NCBI GenBank assembly: GCA_936943315.1
Contig: CAKZJM010000145.1
Coordinates: 1 to 13,650 of the forward strand
Source: an uncultured Methylophilus sp.
GTDB taxonomy: Bacteria; Pseudomonadota; Gammaproteobacteria; Burkholderiales; Methylophilaceae
Direction: 5' to 3'
Length of the DNA: 13,650 bases
Part shown: positions 7,475 through 13,650 of the stretch, one piece after another
Layout of the letters: every line of letters begins with the position of its first letter
Position numbering within the stretch: the first letter of the stretch is position 1
Notes under the pieces: model-generated
The model's database searches: none
Told to the model about the DNA's origin: nothing
The model's input: only the letters and a program-made list of their open reading frames with translations
Translations under genes and position numbers: made by a program

Positions 7475-9238
7475 CTAAAATGTCGTGTCGCTCTTGAGTT
7501 TATCAACTCTATCCTGACTTTCAAGCATATCTTGCGCCCAATTGTCGCCACTGCGAACCACTGTAGATTTCAGCAAAATTACCAGCTCGGTTTTGGTACT
7601 GCTCAGATCTTTCTGGCGGAATAGGTTTCCCAGAAATTTCACATCGCCTAAGCCTGGCACTTTGGTACGCGTGTTATCAACAGATTCCGACATCAGGCCA
7701 CCAATCGCAATCACGCTGCCATCCCTTGTACGCACGATACTATCGGTCTCGTTAATATTAGACGAAGCGGTCGGGATCGTATAGGTTCCGCCATTGGCGC
7801 TTGACAAGGTCACCGTACGGTTGACTTGAGTCACATCGCTGACAAAGGGGTGCACATGCAGAATGATATTATCGTCTTTATCAATCTGTGGTGTCACGTC
7901 TAGTGAGATGCCAGAGAAATAAGGCTGCAACTGAATATCCGGGGTCACAATGGCGCCACCCGTCGTTGTTGTGACGTTGGTTTTCACGTTGGTGACATAG
8001 AAGGCGTCGTTGCCGACTTTGAGCACCGCTTTCTGATTGTTAATGGTTGCAATGCGTGGGCTAGAAAGCACTTCAACATTGCCTTGTGTTTCCAGGAAGG
8101 TCAGTAAGGCAGAAAAGTTGCCGCCCTGCACTGCCAGCGCAAACGCAGCCCCACCCAGCGGAATCGGCGAGCTATTGGACAAGAAGCCCGGTGCAGTGCT
8201 GGAAACCGTACCATCGGTCACAGTGCCGGTGGTACCTAAAGAGGTATTACCGTTGACGTTACCAAAAGTCACATCGCGCGCGCCCTTTCTCAAGAACGCC
8301 CAGTTAATGCCCTGTTGCGAATTTCTATTTAACTGGACTTTAATGATTTTGGCTTCCAGAATCACCTGACGGTCCACTGTGACCTGCATCAGGCTCAGAA
8401 ATTTTTCAACCTGACGAATCTCTTTAGGCATGGCTTTTACCATCACCAGACCAGACTGCGCGTTAATGATCACTTTGCGACCGTTTTCTTCACCAATCAG
8501 GCTGCTTAATGAACCAGCAATTTCGTCCCAAAAATCATTATTAGTACGCATGCTGACATCAGAAGCATACACCTGCAGGTTGGATGCGCCAGAAGCGCCA
8601 GCCGCATTAGTACCTGTGGTTGAGCCAGAGCCGGAACCCGTCATTGCGGCGGCTTGGCCAGCCACACCAGCCGCACCGCCTGCCCCGGAGCCGCTGGCGG
8701 TACCAGAGGTGACACGGGTTGCAGAAGTACCCCTGCGCGCGCCAGTGATATAGTTGACCTGGAACACGCGCGTTTGCAAGGTTTGTGGTTCCACAAAAAT
8801 CTGTTTGCCATTCATTTTGTATTCATAGCCATACAAATCACGTAAGGCATTGAGTGCTTCAAACAAGGTCACATCACGCAAGTTAATAGAGATCTCTCCC
8901 TTGAGCTCAGGGCTCAAGGCGATGCTGTAGGGGCTACCCGACACAATACCCATGAGCACCTGTGCAGCTGGAGCCTTATTCACCACAAGGTCGAATCTAG
9001 GCTCAACACGTTTGGCCAGCGCTTTGGGTGGTTCAATCTTAAGTGGCTCAAACAGCTCATCTGTGACTTCTTTTGGCGGAGGCGTGACTTGAGCTTGCGC
9101 CTTGGCCGCGGATGTCGCCAATTCGTTCTGAATTTTAGGGTTAATTGATGAATTGGGGGGAGCAAATGGATTGCTGGTACATCCCACCAATCCTGCGCCC
9201 ATCATCATCACACCCACGGTATTCAAAAATGTTTTCAT
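7475..9238 (-). CDS. mshL: MSHA outer-membrane secretin MshL (lipoprotein)
   Basis: Secretin that forms the outer-membrane channel through which the MSHA pilus leaves the cell; 587 residues from the preferred start. An in-frame ATG at 9268 would add ten residues (MQEDTNRETA) ahead of a clean lipoprotein signal peptide. The ATG at 9238 has AGAGAG six bases upstream and puts the lipobox LVGC at 17-20 (Cys20 lipidated). Numbering from that start: an STN/N0-like domain at about 84-150, a Gly/Ser/Ala/Thr-rich linker at about 168-219, an N1-like domain at about 220-290, and the secretin domain at about 290-562, ending VPGLGDVKFLGNLF (527-540) and TELVILLKSTVV. It lies between mshK (60 bp upstream) and mshM (8 bp downstream). 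The call as MshL rather than PilQ or GspD rests on the mshI-N context and short N-domain set. Confidence 0.92.
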   Translation of the reverse strand: MKTFLNTVGVMMMGAGLVGCTSNPFAPPNSSINPKIQNELATSAAKAQAQVTPPPKEVTDELFEPLKIEPPKALAKRVEPRFDLVVNKAPAAQVLMGIVSGSPYSIALSPELKGEISINLRDVTLFEALNALRDLYGYEYKMNGKQIFVEPQTLQTRVFQVNYITGARRGTSATRVTSGTASGSGAGGAAGVAGQAAAMTGSGSGSTTGTNAAGASGASNLQVYASDVSMRTNNDFWDEIAGSLSSLIGEENGRKVIINAQSGLVMVKAMPKEIRQVEKFLSLMQVTVDRQVILEAKIIKVQLNRNSQQGINWAFLRKGARDVTFGNVNGNTSLGTTGTVTDGTVSSTAPGFLSNSSPIPLGGAAFALAVQGGNFSALLTFLETQGNVEVLSSPRIATINNQKAVLKVGNDAFYVTNVKTNVTTTTGGAIVTPDIQLQPYFSGISLDVTPQIDKDDNIILHVHPFVSDVTQVNRTVTLSSANGGTYTIPTASSNINETDSIVRTRDGSVIAIGGLMSESVDNTRTKVPGLGDVKFLGNLFRQKDLSSTKTELVILLKSTVVRSGDNWAQDMLESQDRVDKLKSDTTF

Positions 9239-9244
9239 AGCAGT

Positions 9245-9250
9245 CTCTCT
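9245..9250 (-). promoter_or_regulatory. Ribosome binding site supporting the mshL start at 9238
   Basis: AGAGAG on the minus strand is six bases before the ATG at 9238-9236, which begins a standard lipoprotein signal. The ATG at 9268 has only TAGG directly against it, too close to serve as an SD. This favours the downstream start. Confidence 0.55.
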
Positions 9251-9261
9251 ATTGGTATCCT

Positions 9262-9292
9262 CTTGCATCCTATGCTTAGCATGGCCTGCAAG
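9262..9292. repeat. Nested inverted repeat between mshK and mshL
   Basis: On the plus strand CTTGCA (9262-9267) is matched by TGCAAG (9287-9292), and inside them ATGCT (9272-9276) by AGCAT (9278-9282), all symmetric about base 9277. As mshK-mshL message it could fold into a two-tier hairpin with a 4/4 internal loop. No T-run follows on the minus strand, so it is not an intrinsic terminator. It ends 24 bases before the preferred mshL start and covers the rejected ATG at 9268. Role unknown. Confidence 0.6.
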
Positions 9293-9298
9293 TGTTCG

Positions 9299-9700
9299 TC
9301 ACTTACTTTTAACTTTCTGGTTTTTTAACTTTTGGCTTGATTTCGTTTTGTTAACACTCGTCTGTGGCGGGCTTGGTTCAATAAAGCTCGAAATGCCCAT
9401 GCCTATCACTTTTCTCTCACCGCTTTTAGCGATAAATACCGCTTGATGGTTTTTTACAGAAGCGAGCTTAAATCCCTCGTAACGCTCACCCACTCGCACC
9501 ATCTGGCCATTCACGACAGCAAAACCACCTTTTCCGTTTTCCTGAATCGCAGTGAGCTCCCAGGGTTTTTCGATGTCCGATTGCGTATTAGGCAAAAAAC
9601 CCATGACCGATACAGGCGGCTTGGTAGGGTCTACCATGACCTCGGCCAGGGCACTCATTTGAGTCAATACCATAAAAATGGTTGTCAGTAACACGCGCAT
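9299..9700 (-). CDS. mshK: MSHA biogenesis protein MshK
   Basis: Small exported protein of 133 residues from the preferred start. MRVLLTTIFMVLTQMSALA is a signal peptide with likely cleavage at ALA|EV (19/20). The mature protein begins with VDPTKPP, the DPT+PP motif common in MshK. It continues as a small beta-rich domain with WELTAIQENGKGGFAVVNGQ and VRVGERYEGFKLASV, resembling the PilP/GspC homology fold (inference). The last 20 or so residues are Lys/Ser-rich (KTKSSQKLKNQKVKSK). An in-frame ATG at 9721 would add seven residues ahead of the signal; the ATG at 9700 has GGGGA six bases upstream and follows the mshJ stop after one base. By analogy with PilP it may link the inner-membrane platform to the secretin. 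MshK is weakly conserved, so position carries part of the call. Confidence 0.8.
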   Translation of the reverse strand: MRVLLTTIFMVLTQMSALAEVMVDPTKPPVSVMGFLPNTQSDIEKPWELTAIQENGKGGFAVVNGQMVRVGERYEGFKLASVKNHQAVFIAKSGERKVIGMGISSFIEPSPPQTSVNKTKSSQKLKNQKVKSK

Positions 9701-9701
9701 G

Positions 9702-10430
9702 CTAGATCCCCAACCAGGCATTTTCGCCGCTCAGTGTATAGACCTGGACGGTCAGTTCACTTTCTGGATACTCGGCCTTCAGTTCTGCGTTTTCCCAGGC
9801 CAAGGTACGGCCAATCCCTTTTAACGACTGGGCATAGGCCATAAGTGCGAAATACTTGCCTTTCAAGCGCATTTTTACCGCATGCTGATAGACATGCGGC
9901 ACGTTTTTCCAAACCTCTTCTGAAACCTCAGGTGTACCACTGTTAGGATTGCCCCCTTTAGCTTGTGCCTGCAATTGCTTCCGCTGCTTCTCGATAAAAT
10001 CGACCACTGGCAAGGACTGCATTTCGGCCACTTGTACATCTGCATGTTTTTGCAGCAGTTTTTTCAGCAAAGGCACCATTTCTTGTGGCGGCACCATATA
10101 AGAGGATACTTTGATCAGATCTGCAGACTGCGCTGCGATTTTCTGATTAGCTTCATCAATCTCATGCTTTAAGGCATTGGTCGCCGGGGCTGGCGCTGCC
10201 TGAGCAGCAATAGTTGTCATTTGCTCAGTCAACGTCGCCGTATCATTCTGAATTTTGAGAATCTCAGCTTGCGTTGTGCTTAATTGCGTACGCTGTGGCT
10301 CCAGCAAAAACGTATCCATTAGCCCGGCCACAGCAAATAAACCGGCGCCAAAAATCATCCAGCGCTCGCGCTTGGAGAGTGCCAGCCATTTATTTGTGAG
10401 TGTTTGTAATTGTTGAATTTGCATGCTCAT
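9702..10430 (-). CDS. mshJ: MSHA biogenesis protein MshJ (GspM/PilO-like)
   Basis: 242-residue bitopic inner-membrane protein. A cytoplasmic N-terminus with SKRERWMIFGAG leads into one membrane segment (about 24-43), then a coiled-coil-like helix (about 48-105) and a periplasmic alpha/beta domain (about 106-242) with VYQHAVKMRLKGKYFALMAYAQSL (split core at 180-203). This is the pattern of GspM/PilO/MshJ proteins, which pair with PilN-like partners as the alignment platform of type IV pili. The start is 5 bp after the stop of the PilN-like gene, and the stop is one base before mshK. The SD is modest (AGAAAGA). A start at codon 3 (ATG) is also possible. MshJ is preferred over PilO because of the neighbours. 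Confidence 0.85.
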   Translation of the reverse strand: MSMQIQQLQTLTNKWLALSKRERWMIFGAGLFAVAGLMDTFLLEPQRTQLSTTQAEILKIQNDTATLTEQMTTIAAQAAPAPATNALKHEIDEANQKIAAQSADLIKVSSYMVPPQEMVPLLKKLLQKHADVQVAEMQSLPVVDFIEKQRKQLQAQAKGGNPNSGTPEVSEEVWKNVPHVYQHAVKMRLKGKYFALMAYAQSLKGIGRTLAWENAELKAEYPESELTVQVYTLSGENAWLGI

Positions 10431-10435
10431 TCTTT

Positions 10436-11290
10436 CTATGGCCGCGGAGCTAGTTGCGACTGAGTGGTTTGATGCACAAACTCATCCCAACTTACACCCG
10501 TTTCACGATTGGCCGCACTTTGCAAATCCTGGCCTTTCACTTCAAACGTATACACATTCAAACTTAACTCCTGTGTCGGTACGGTAGCAGATGGCGTTGC
10601 AGGCATAGCAATCGCTGAACGATTGCTGCTACCAGTCGCTGGAGCAACATCCTTGCCGGTAGGCGCAGCTTCAGGGGCGACCGTTGCAACAGACGCGGTG
10701 GCTGGAGATACAGGCGCCGCAATCGCTGGCTGATTTTTTTTCAACTCAACCTGTTTAAACTGCAGGCCAGAGAATTGCGTCCCTTCAAACACACGCTGAG
10801 CGGATAATAAATCGAGATACGCAGGAATATCCTCAGACTGCAAAGATTGACCGGACAGGCTCACATGCTGGGCAGCAGGCTCAAATCGGAATCCTGTCAG
10901 CCATAACCCTGGCTGTTGCTGTGCCGTTAAGGCACGCATGTAATCCACCAGGTGGTTGGCTGAATCAGAAATGGATTGCTGAAAAATAGCCAGAATTTGT
11001 GACTGCATTTCAAAACGGGCTTTGAGATTCTTGAGCTCCGCTTCCAGCTTGGTGTTGTCCACCGGGGCCACGCGCTGGGAGAACTCAGCCACTTTTTTCT
11101 GCATGGTTTCATACTGTGCAAAAGCCTGATTGCGTTGCACCTGTAACTGTGCGTTTTCCGCTTGCAGGCCGGTAAACAGGTAAAACATTATCCCAGCCAC
11201 CAGCACATACACCACGGCAACCAAAGGCAAAGTAAACCAGTCTTTGGATTTAACCAATCCTCCGTCAAACAAGTTTATTTGCTGACTCAT
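10436..11290 (-). CDS. PilN-domain MSHA biogenesis protein (MshI2-type)
   Basis: 284-residue bitopic membrane protein. The N-terminus MSQQINLFDGGLV holds an INL-type motif like the one PilN uses to bind PilM. A membrane segment (about 20-41) is followed by a coiled coil (41-97) and a PilN-like periplasmic domain (about 100-180). After FSGLQFKQVELKK there is a 55-residue Ala/Pro/Val/Thr-rich stretch (186-240), and then a final strand ELSLNVYTFEVKG (241-253). The disordered segment therefore appears to be inserted within the fold. Its start overlaps the mshI stop by 4 bp (ATGA), fitting a PilM-PilN type pair. Published symbols for this member differ between species, so none is given. Confidence 0.85.
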   Translation of the reverse strand: MSQQINLFDGGLVKSKDWFTLPLVAVVYVLVAGIMFYLFTGLQAENAQLQVQRNQAFAQYETMQKKVAEFSQRVAPVDNTKLEAELKNLKARFEMQSQILAIFQQSISDSANHLVDYMRALTAQQQPGLWLTGFRFEPAAQHVSLSGQSLQSEDIPAYLDLLSAQRVFEGTQFSGLQFKQVELKKNQPAIAAPVSPATASVATVAPEAAPTGKDVAPATGSSNRSAIAMPATPSATVPTQELSLNVYTFEVKGQDLQSAANRETGVSWDEFVHQTTQSQLAPRP

Positions 11291-12225
11291 GCTGCGGTCT
11301 CCTGACGTAAGGCGGCGCCCAAGGCAGGCAGCAACATGGCTTGTTTTTCGAGACTGGAGAAATCCTGGTCTGCGGGCAGCTCTACAATATCTTCCAGGTT
11401 GAACACGTTCACCGGCACATACAAACTGGAGCTCAATCCGCTCACCAGGTAATCGCGATTAGCCACCGGCGCTACGACAAGCCGGTTCAGGCTCAGGTAA
11501 GGGAATTGACGGTCAAAACTGTCTAAAGAGCGTTGTAATTCAAGCACCAGTTTGTCAAAGTTGGTCCTGAATATTTCGTCTCTATCATTGAGGAAATCCC
11601 TGTCCAGCTCAATCACGCGGGCATGATAGAGCTCACCCTTGGCGGTAAATGTCAGCAGGCAACCACGCGGCAGAATGCTTAGCATGACCAACGCACGGTC
11701 TTCATGCTCCAGCAGATGTGCAATATTACGTTGCACCAGCGCATGGACATCGACTGACTTCAGGTTAAAGCCTGCTTCAGTTAAGTGGTTACCGACCTCT
11801 GAAATGGTCGCTTTTTTAGCGCAAATAGCCAGCATCAACGGTTGGCGGTTGGCATACGCAGGATCAACTGGCACATCAATGCCATCGACGATGGCCTGCT
11901 CAACGGAATAATCCAGCAGCCCCTTCAACTTCCACCGCAGCGCCGGTTTTACCTCGTCTTCTGGCATATTCGGTTTGTCAATTTGCACAATATTGTATTG
12001 ATCAACATTCAGCACGAGGTTACATGGCAGGGATTTGAGGTCATTTTTTGTCACAAAGTGACGTAATGTGGACGTTGCATGTAATGGCACCTGCTCAACA
12101 GTGGCAAATGTGACAACTGGTTTGACGCCTTCAGAAGGCGGCGTCAGCGCGACAGTACTCACATGCATGTCAGTAAAACTGACACCAACTTGCTGTTTGT
12201 TTTTTTGTCGTTTGAACCATTCCAT
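11287..12225 (-). CDS. mshI: MSHA biogenesis protein MshI (PilM-like actin fold)
   Basis: 312-residue cytoplasmic protein with no signal peptide or membrane segment. The layout is that of MshI/PilM: an N-terminal basic segment (WFKRQKNK), an actin-like subdomain, ALRWKLKGLLDYSVEQAIVD (95-114), which matches the MshI-type region bringing the protein to the membrane, and ELQRSLDSFDRQFP (209-222), the conserved PilM/MshI helix. The C-terminus LLPALGAALRQ is the usual family ending. PilM-type proteins bind the N-terminal peptide of PilN, and the adjacent overlapping gene encodes such a partner. It is the first gene of the operon and is preceded by a 274-bp leader. No strong SD lies before the ATG at 12225 (only GAAAGA farther up). 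Full length. Confidence 0.88.
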   Translation of the reverse strand: MEWFKRQKNKQQVGVSFTDMHVSTVALTPPSEGVKPVVTFATVEQVPLHATSTLRHFVTKNDLKSLPCNLVLNVDQYNIVQIDKPNMPEDEVKPALRWKLKGLLDYSVEQAIVDGIDVPVDPAYANRQPLMLAICAKKATISEVGNHLTEAGFNLKSVDVHALVQRNIAHLLEHEDRALVMLSILPRGCLLTFTAKGELYHARVIELDRDFLNDRDEIFRTNFDKLVLELQRSLDSFDRQFPYLSLNRLVVAPVANRDYLVSGLSSSLYVPVNVFNLEDIVELPADQDFSSLEKQAMLLPALGAALRQETAA

Positions 12226-12253
12226 AGCGACGAATCTGTCTTTCTATAAAAAA

Positions 12254-12279
12254 TTCTTATTTAAATCAATGAATAAGAA
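12254..12279. repeat. AT-rich inverted repeat in the mshI leader
   Basis: TTCTTATT (12254-12261) and AATAAGAA (12272-12279) are perfect 8-bp arms around a 10-bp centre, 29 bp upstream of the mshI start codon. On the minus strand the repeat is followed at once by TTTTTT, so it could be a weak terminator-like hairpin, but the stem has only one G-C pair. It could also be an operator, since a possible -35 (TTGATT) lies in its centre. Confidence 0.5.
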
Positions 12280-12327
12280 AAAAATTAAATTTATTATTAA
12301 AATATTTGCATTCATTAAAAGTGCTGT

Positions 12328-12399
12328 TTAACGGCCTGATAAATGCGCCAACTTACCCTGAGAACTCTCTGCACCTTCACTCACCTCATTACCTATCAT
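12328..12399 (-). CDS. Possible 23-residue leader ORF upstream of mshI
   Basis: ATG at 12399 to TAA at 12330-12328 encodes 23 residues starting MIGNEVSEGAESSQGKLAHL. The frame is open further upstream for about 27 more codons, back to a TAA at the terminator, without a better start than TTG. No clear Shine-Dalgarno is present. The peptide is not recognised. It may be chance; base composition is closer to the genes than to the AT-rich part of the leader. Confidence 0.15.
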   Translation of the reverse strand: MIGNEVSEGAESSQGKLAHLSGR

Positions 12400-12460
12400 C
12401 AATCGCTTACAGTTCAAGAGCAACTTTAGTGCCTGAAACGCTCGTTTAAAGCAGTGATAA

Positions 12461-12492
12461 AAAGAGCAAAACCACCTGATTTAGGTGGTTTT
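12461..12492 (-). terminator. Intrinsic terminator of the MshQ-like gene
   Basis: A perfect 10-bp stem, AAAACCACCT (12468-12477) and AGGTGGTTTT (12483-12492), with a 5-base loop. Read on the minus strand it is followed by TTTT-GCTC-TTTTT, starting only 7 bp after the stop codon of the MshQ-like gene. The stem has a G+C core and a U-rich tail, as expected for Rho-independent termination. The stem's own T-run also allows some function in the other direction. Confidence 0.85.
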
Positions 12493-12499
12493 AAGGAGA

Positions 12500-13650
12500 T
12501 TAGAAGTTTTCTCGCATGTAAATGACGGGAGCCTTGTAGATACCAAAAGAGGCTCGGGCACTCGGATCAGCGCCAAACCATAGGGTTTTGGAGCCGTCTC
12601 CATCCGCGGCATTAGACTGTACGATACTCACACAGGTCTGGTCACCACCAGCAGCACCATAGTTAAGATCCAAATCGACGCTACCGGTATTTGGTTTGCC
12701 ATCTGTACCGACTTTAGGCGCACTCAACGTCAGGCTCATCTTACCGCTACTCATGGAAGCGGTCCCGCTTAAAATGGTTTCGCATGCATTCAAATTGCCT
12801 TTGTAATTTTTCATGGCCATCGTAGACAGGTTAAATGTTGAGCAGCTGTCCAGCGTGTTTCTTAAGTAAGCACCAGACTTGTAGTATTGCGCTTCAATCG
12901 GCACACTCAACGGCAATAACTCAGAGCCGTGTGCGGGCGTAATGGCTACACGTCCATAACGTACAGGAAAGGTACCAGTCAAGGCTACTTTTGATGTAGT
13001 GGTGACGTTGTCCGCATCTTTGGGTTGCGCGTACACAGTGATATTTTGCTCATTAATTGCAGAAGCGGGACGACTAATCTTGTGTTTCACCTTTACATCT
13101 ACTGTTCCATTACCCCAAGTAGGTATCGAATTGTTTGTTTGCTGAGTCACATTTGGCGACACTACACTCGGGATTAAAGAAGCACCATTCGAGAGCTCGG
13201 ACGTGAAGTAATATTGACTACTTGCATAATCACTCAGCACAAGTTTGCCATAAGCACCGGTATAGTTTTGTGTAACCACATTCGCAGCATTTTTTGCCGT
13301 CACAGTAAATGGCGTGATAACACTGGACGTTGAGGATACTAAAGCATCTTGCCCATAGTAAACAAAGCTGCCACATGCCAAAGTCGATGTGCTCGGTGTG
13401 ACGGTAAACAGTGAAGGAATGAAACGGCCAAAATAAGAGCTGTCTACGGTATTGCCAAAACGGCAACCATATTTTTTCGGAGTGCCTGAACCGCTGCTAT
13501 CAAACGGTGCTGTAGCGTTATCACAGTCACCATTTGCAATATCAACCGCCGTATAAGTATCGTCGTACACCCCTTGCGTTAAAAACTTAAAGTGCCCAAC
13601 TTCTGAATAGTAAAAAGAAGTCCCTGTACTCACACCTGATATAGCAGCAT
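12500..13650 (-). CDS. mshQ: MshQ-like DUF6701 protein, C-terminal part (5' end beyond window)
   Basis: 383 codons with no start needed: the frame stays open to the right edge (AAISGVSTGTSFYYSEVG), so the GTG at 13633 is internal. It matches the C-terminal DUF6701 region of MshQ, a large extracytoplasmic protein encoded with MSHA pilus genes and often proposed as a surface or pilus-tip adhesin. Family-like pieces, in order, are SFYYSEVGHFKF, GRFIPSLFTVTPS, LACGSFVYYGQD, VTQNYTGAYGKLVLSDY, RYGRVAITPAHGSELLPL, DSCSTFNL and the ending DPSARASFGIYKAPVIYMREN. Six cysteines are spread along the fragment, compatible with disulfides outside the cytoplasm. It ends just before a strong terminator. The family is well supported; the exact MshQ label assumes that the rest of the cluster lies to the right. 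Confidence 0.82.
   Translation of the reverse strand, partial: AAISGVSTGTSFYYSEVGHFKFLTQGVYDDTYTAVDIANGDCDNATAPFDSSGSGTPKKYGCRFGNTVDSSYFGRFIPSLFTVTPSTSTLACGSFVYYGQDALVSSTSSVITPFTVTAKNAANVVTQNYTGAYGKLVLSDYASSQYYFTSELSNGASLIPSVVSPNVTQQTNNSIPTWGNGTVDVKVKHKISRPASAINEQNITVYAQPKDADNVTTTSKVALTGTFPVRYGRVAITPAHGSELLPLSVPIEAQYYKSGAYLRNTLDSCSTFNLSTMAMKNYKGNLNACETILSGTASMSSGKMSLTLSAPKVGTDGKPNTGSVDLDLNYGAAGGDQTCVSIVQSNAADGDGSKTLWFGADPSARASFGIYKAPVIYMRENF

Larger units (their letters stand above)
12226..12499. other. Intergenic region / leader upstream of mshI
   Basis: 274 bp between the MshQ-like stop and the mshI start. From 12499 down to about 12468 is the terminator of the upstream gene. From 12467 to about 12320 the sequence has ordinary base composition and contains a possible 23-codon ORF. 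From about 12310 to 12241 it is extremely AT-rich with an inverted repeat. Because the upstream gene ends in a strong terminator, the mshI operon promoter probably lies here. Candidates on the minus strand are TTGATT-N15-TATAGA (12269-12243) and TTGAAC-N18-GGTAAT (12417-12388). Neither is convincing enough to list as a promoter. Confidence 0.5.

Noticed and set aside
9239..9268. ATG at 9268 as the mshL start
   Set aside because: It would put ten polar residues before a well-formed lipoprotein signal peptide and has a poorly placed SD.
9701..9721. ATG at 9721 as the mshK start
   Set aside because: It overlaps mshJ, lies ahead of a complete signal peptide, and the ATG at 9700 has a good SD.
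12333..12360. Sigma54 promoter (TGGC...) upstream of mshI
   Set aside because: The minus strand has TTGGCGCATTTATCAGG, but the required GC at the -12 position is missing at the right spacing.
1..13650. CRISPR arrays, tRNA/rRNA genes, insertion sequences, phage or toxin-antitoxin genes
   Set aside because: None seen: no regularly spaced repeats, no tRNA-like cloverleaf in the short gaps, and no transposase or integrase motifs in any frame.

Overview
This window looks like chromosomal DNA of a betaproteobacterium. The order comF <- -> bioB-F-H-C-D, the presence of both BioH and BioC, and a roughly 50% G+C composition fit the Nitrosomonadales, possibly the Methylophilaceae. That placement is inference from gene order and protein character; no search was run. 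I see no rRNA, tRNA, CRISPR, transposase, integrase or phage gene.

Left block (1-4489, minus strand): a complete biotin operon apart from the end of its last gene. In transcription order it is bioB, bioF, bioH, bioC and bioD (bioD runs off the left edge). BioC masks malonyl-ACP as a methyl ester so that the fatty acid synthase can build pimeloyl-ACP methyl ester. BioH removes the methyl group. BioF makes KAPA, BioD makes dethiobiotin and BioB inserts sulfur. bioA, needed between BioF and BioD, is not in the window. The genes overlap or lie only a few bases apart, so they are probably translationally coupled. A good sigma70-type promoter sits just upstream of bioB, and its -35 element overlaps the start codon of the divergent comF.

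Middle (4542-5306, plus strand): comF, a zinc-finger/phosphoribosyltransferase-fold competence protein. It converges on the msh block with only 27 bp between the stop codons.

Right block (5334-12225, minus strand): an MSHA-type (type IVa) pilus assembly operon, transcribed mshI, a pilN-like gene, mshJ, mshK, mshL, mshM, mshN. MshI, the PilN-like protein and MshJ form the inner-membrane alignment platform (PilM/N/O equivalents). MshK is a small periplasmic partner, MshL the outer-membrane secretin, MshM an ExeA-like ATPase and MshN a TPR protein. The extension ATPase (mshE), platform protein (mshG) and pilins are not in the window. Upstream of mshI lies a 274-bp leader containing an AT-rich inverted repeat and a possible 23-codon ORF.

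Far right (12500-13650, minus strand): the C-terminal part of an MshQ-like DUF6701 protein, closed by a strong intrinsic terminator. In the classical Vibrio/Shewanella cluster mshQ is the last gene, but here it precedes mshI, so the two halves of the cluster appear permuted. Nothing here looks like a wholly new system. The points most worth a second look are the permuted msh layout, the mshI leader, a nested palindrome between mshK and mshL, and the promoter shared between bio and comF.
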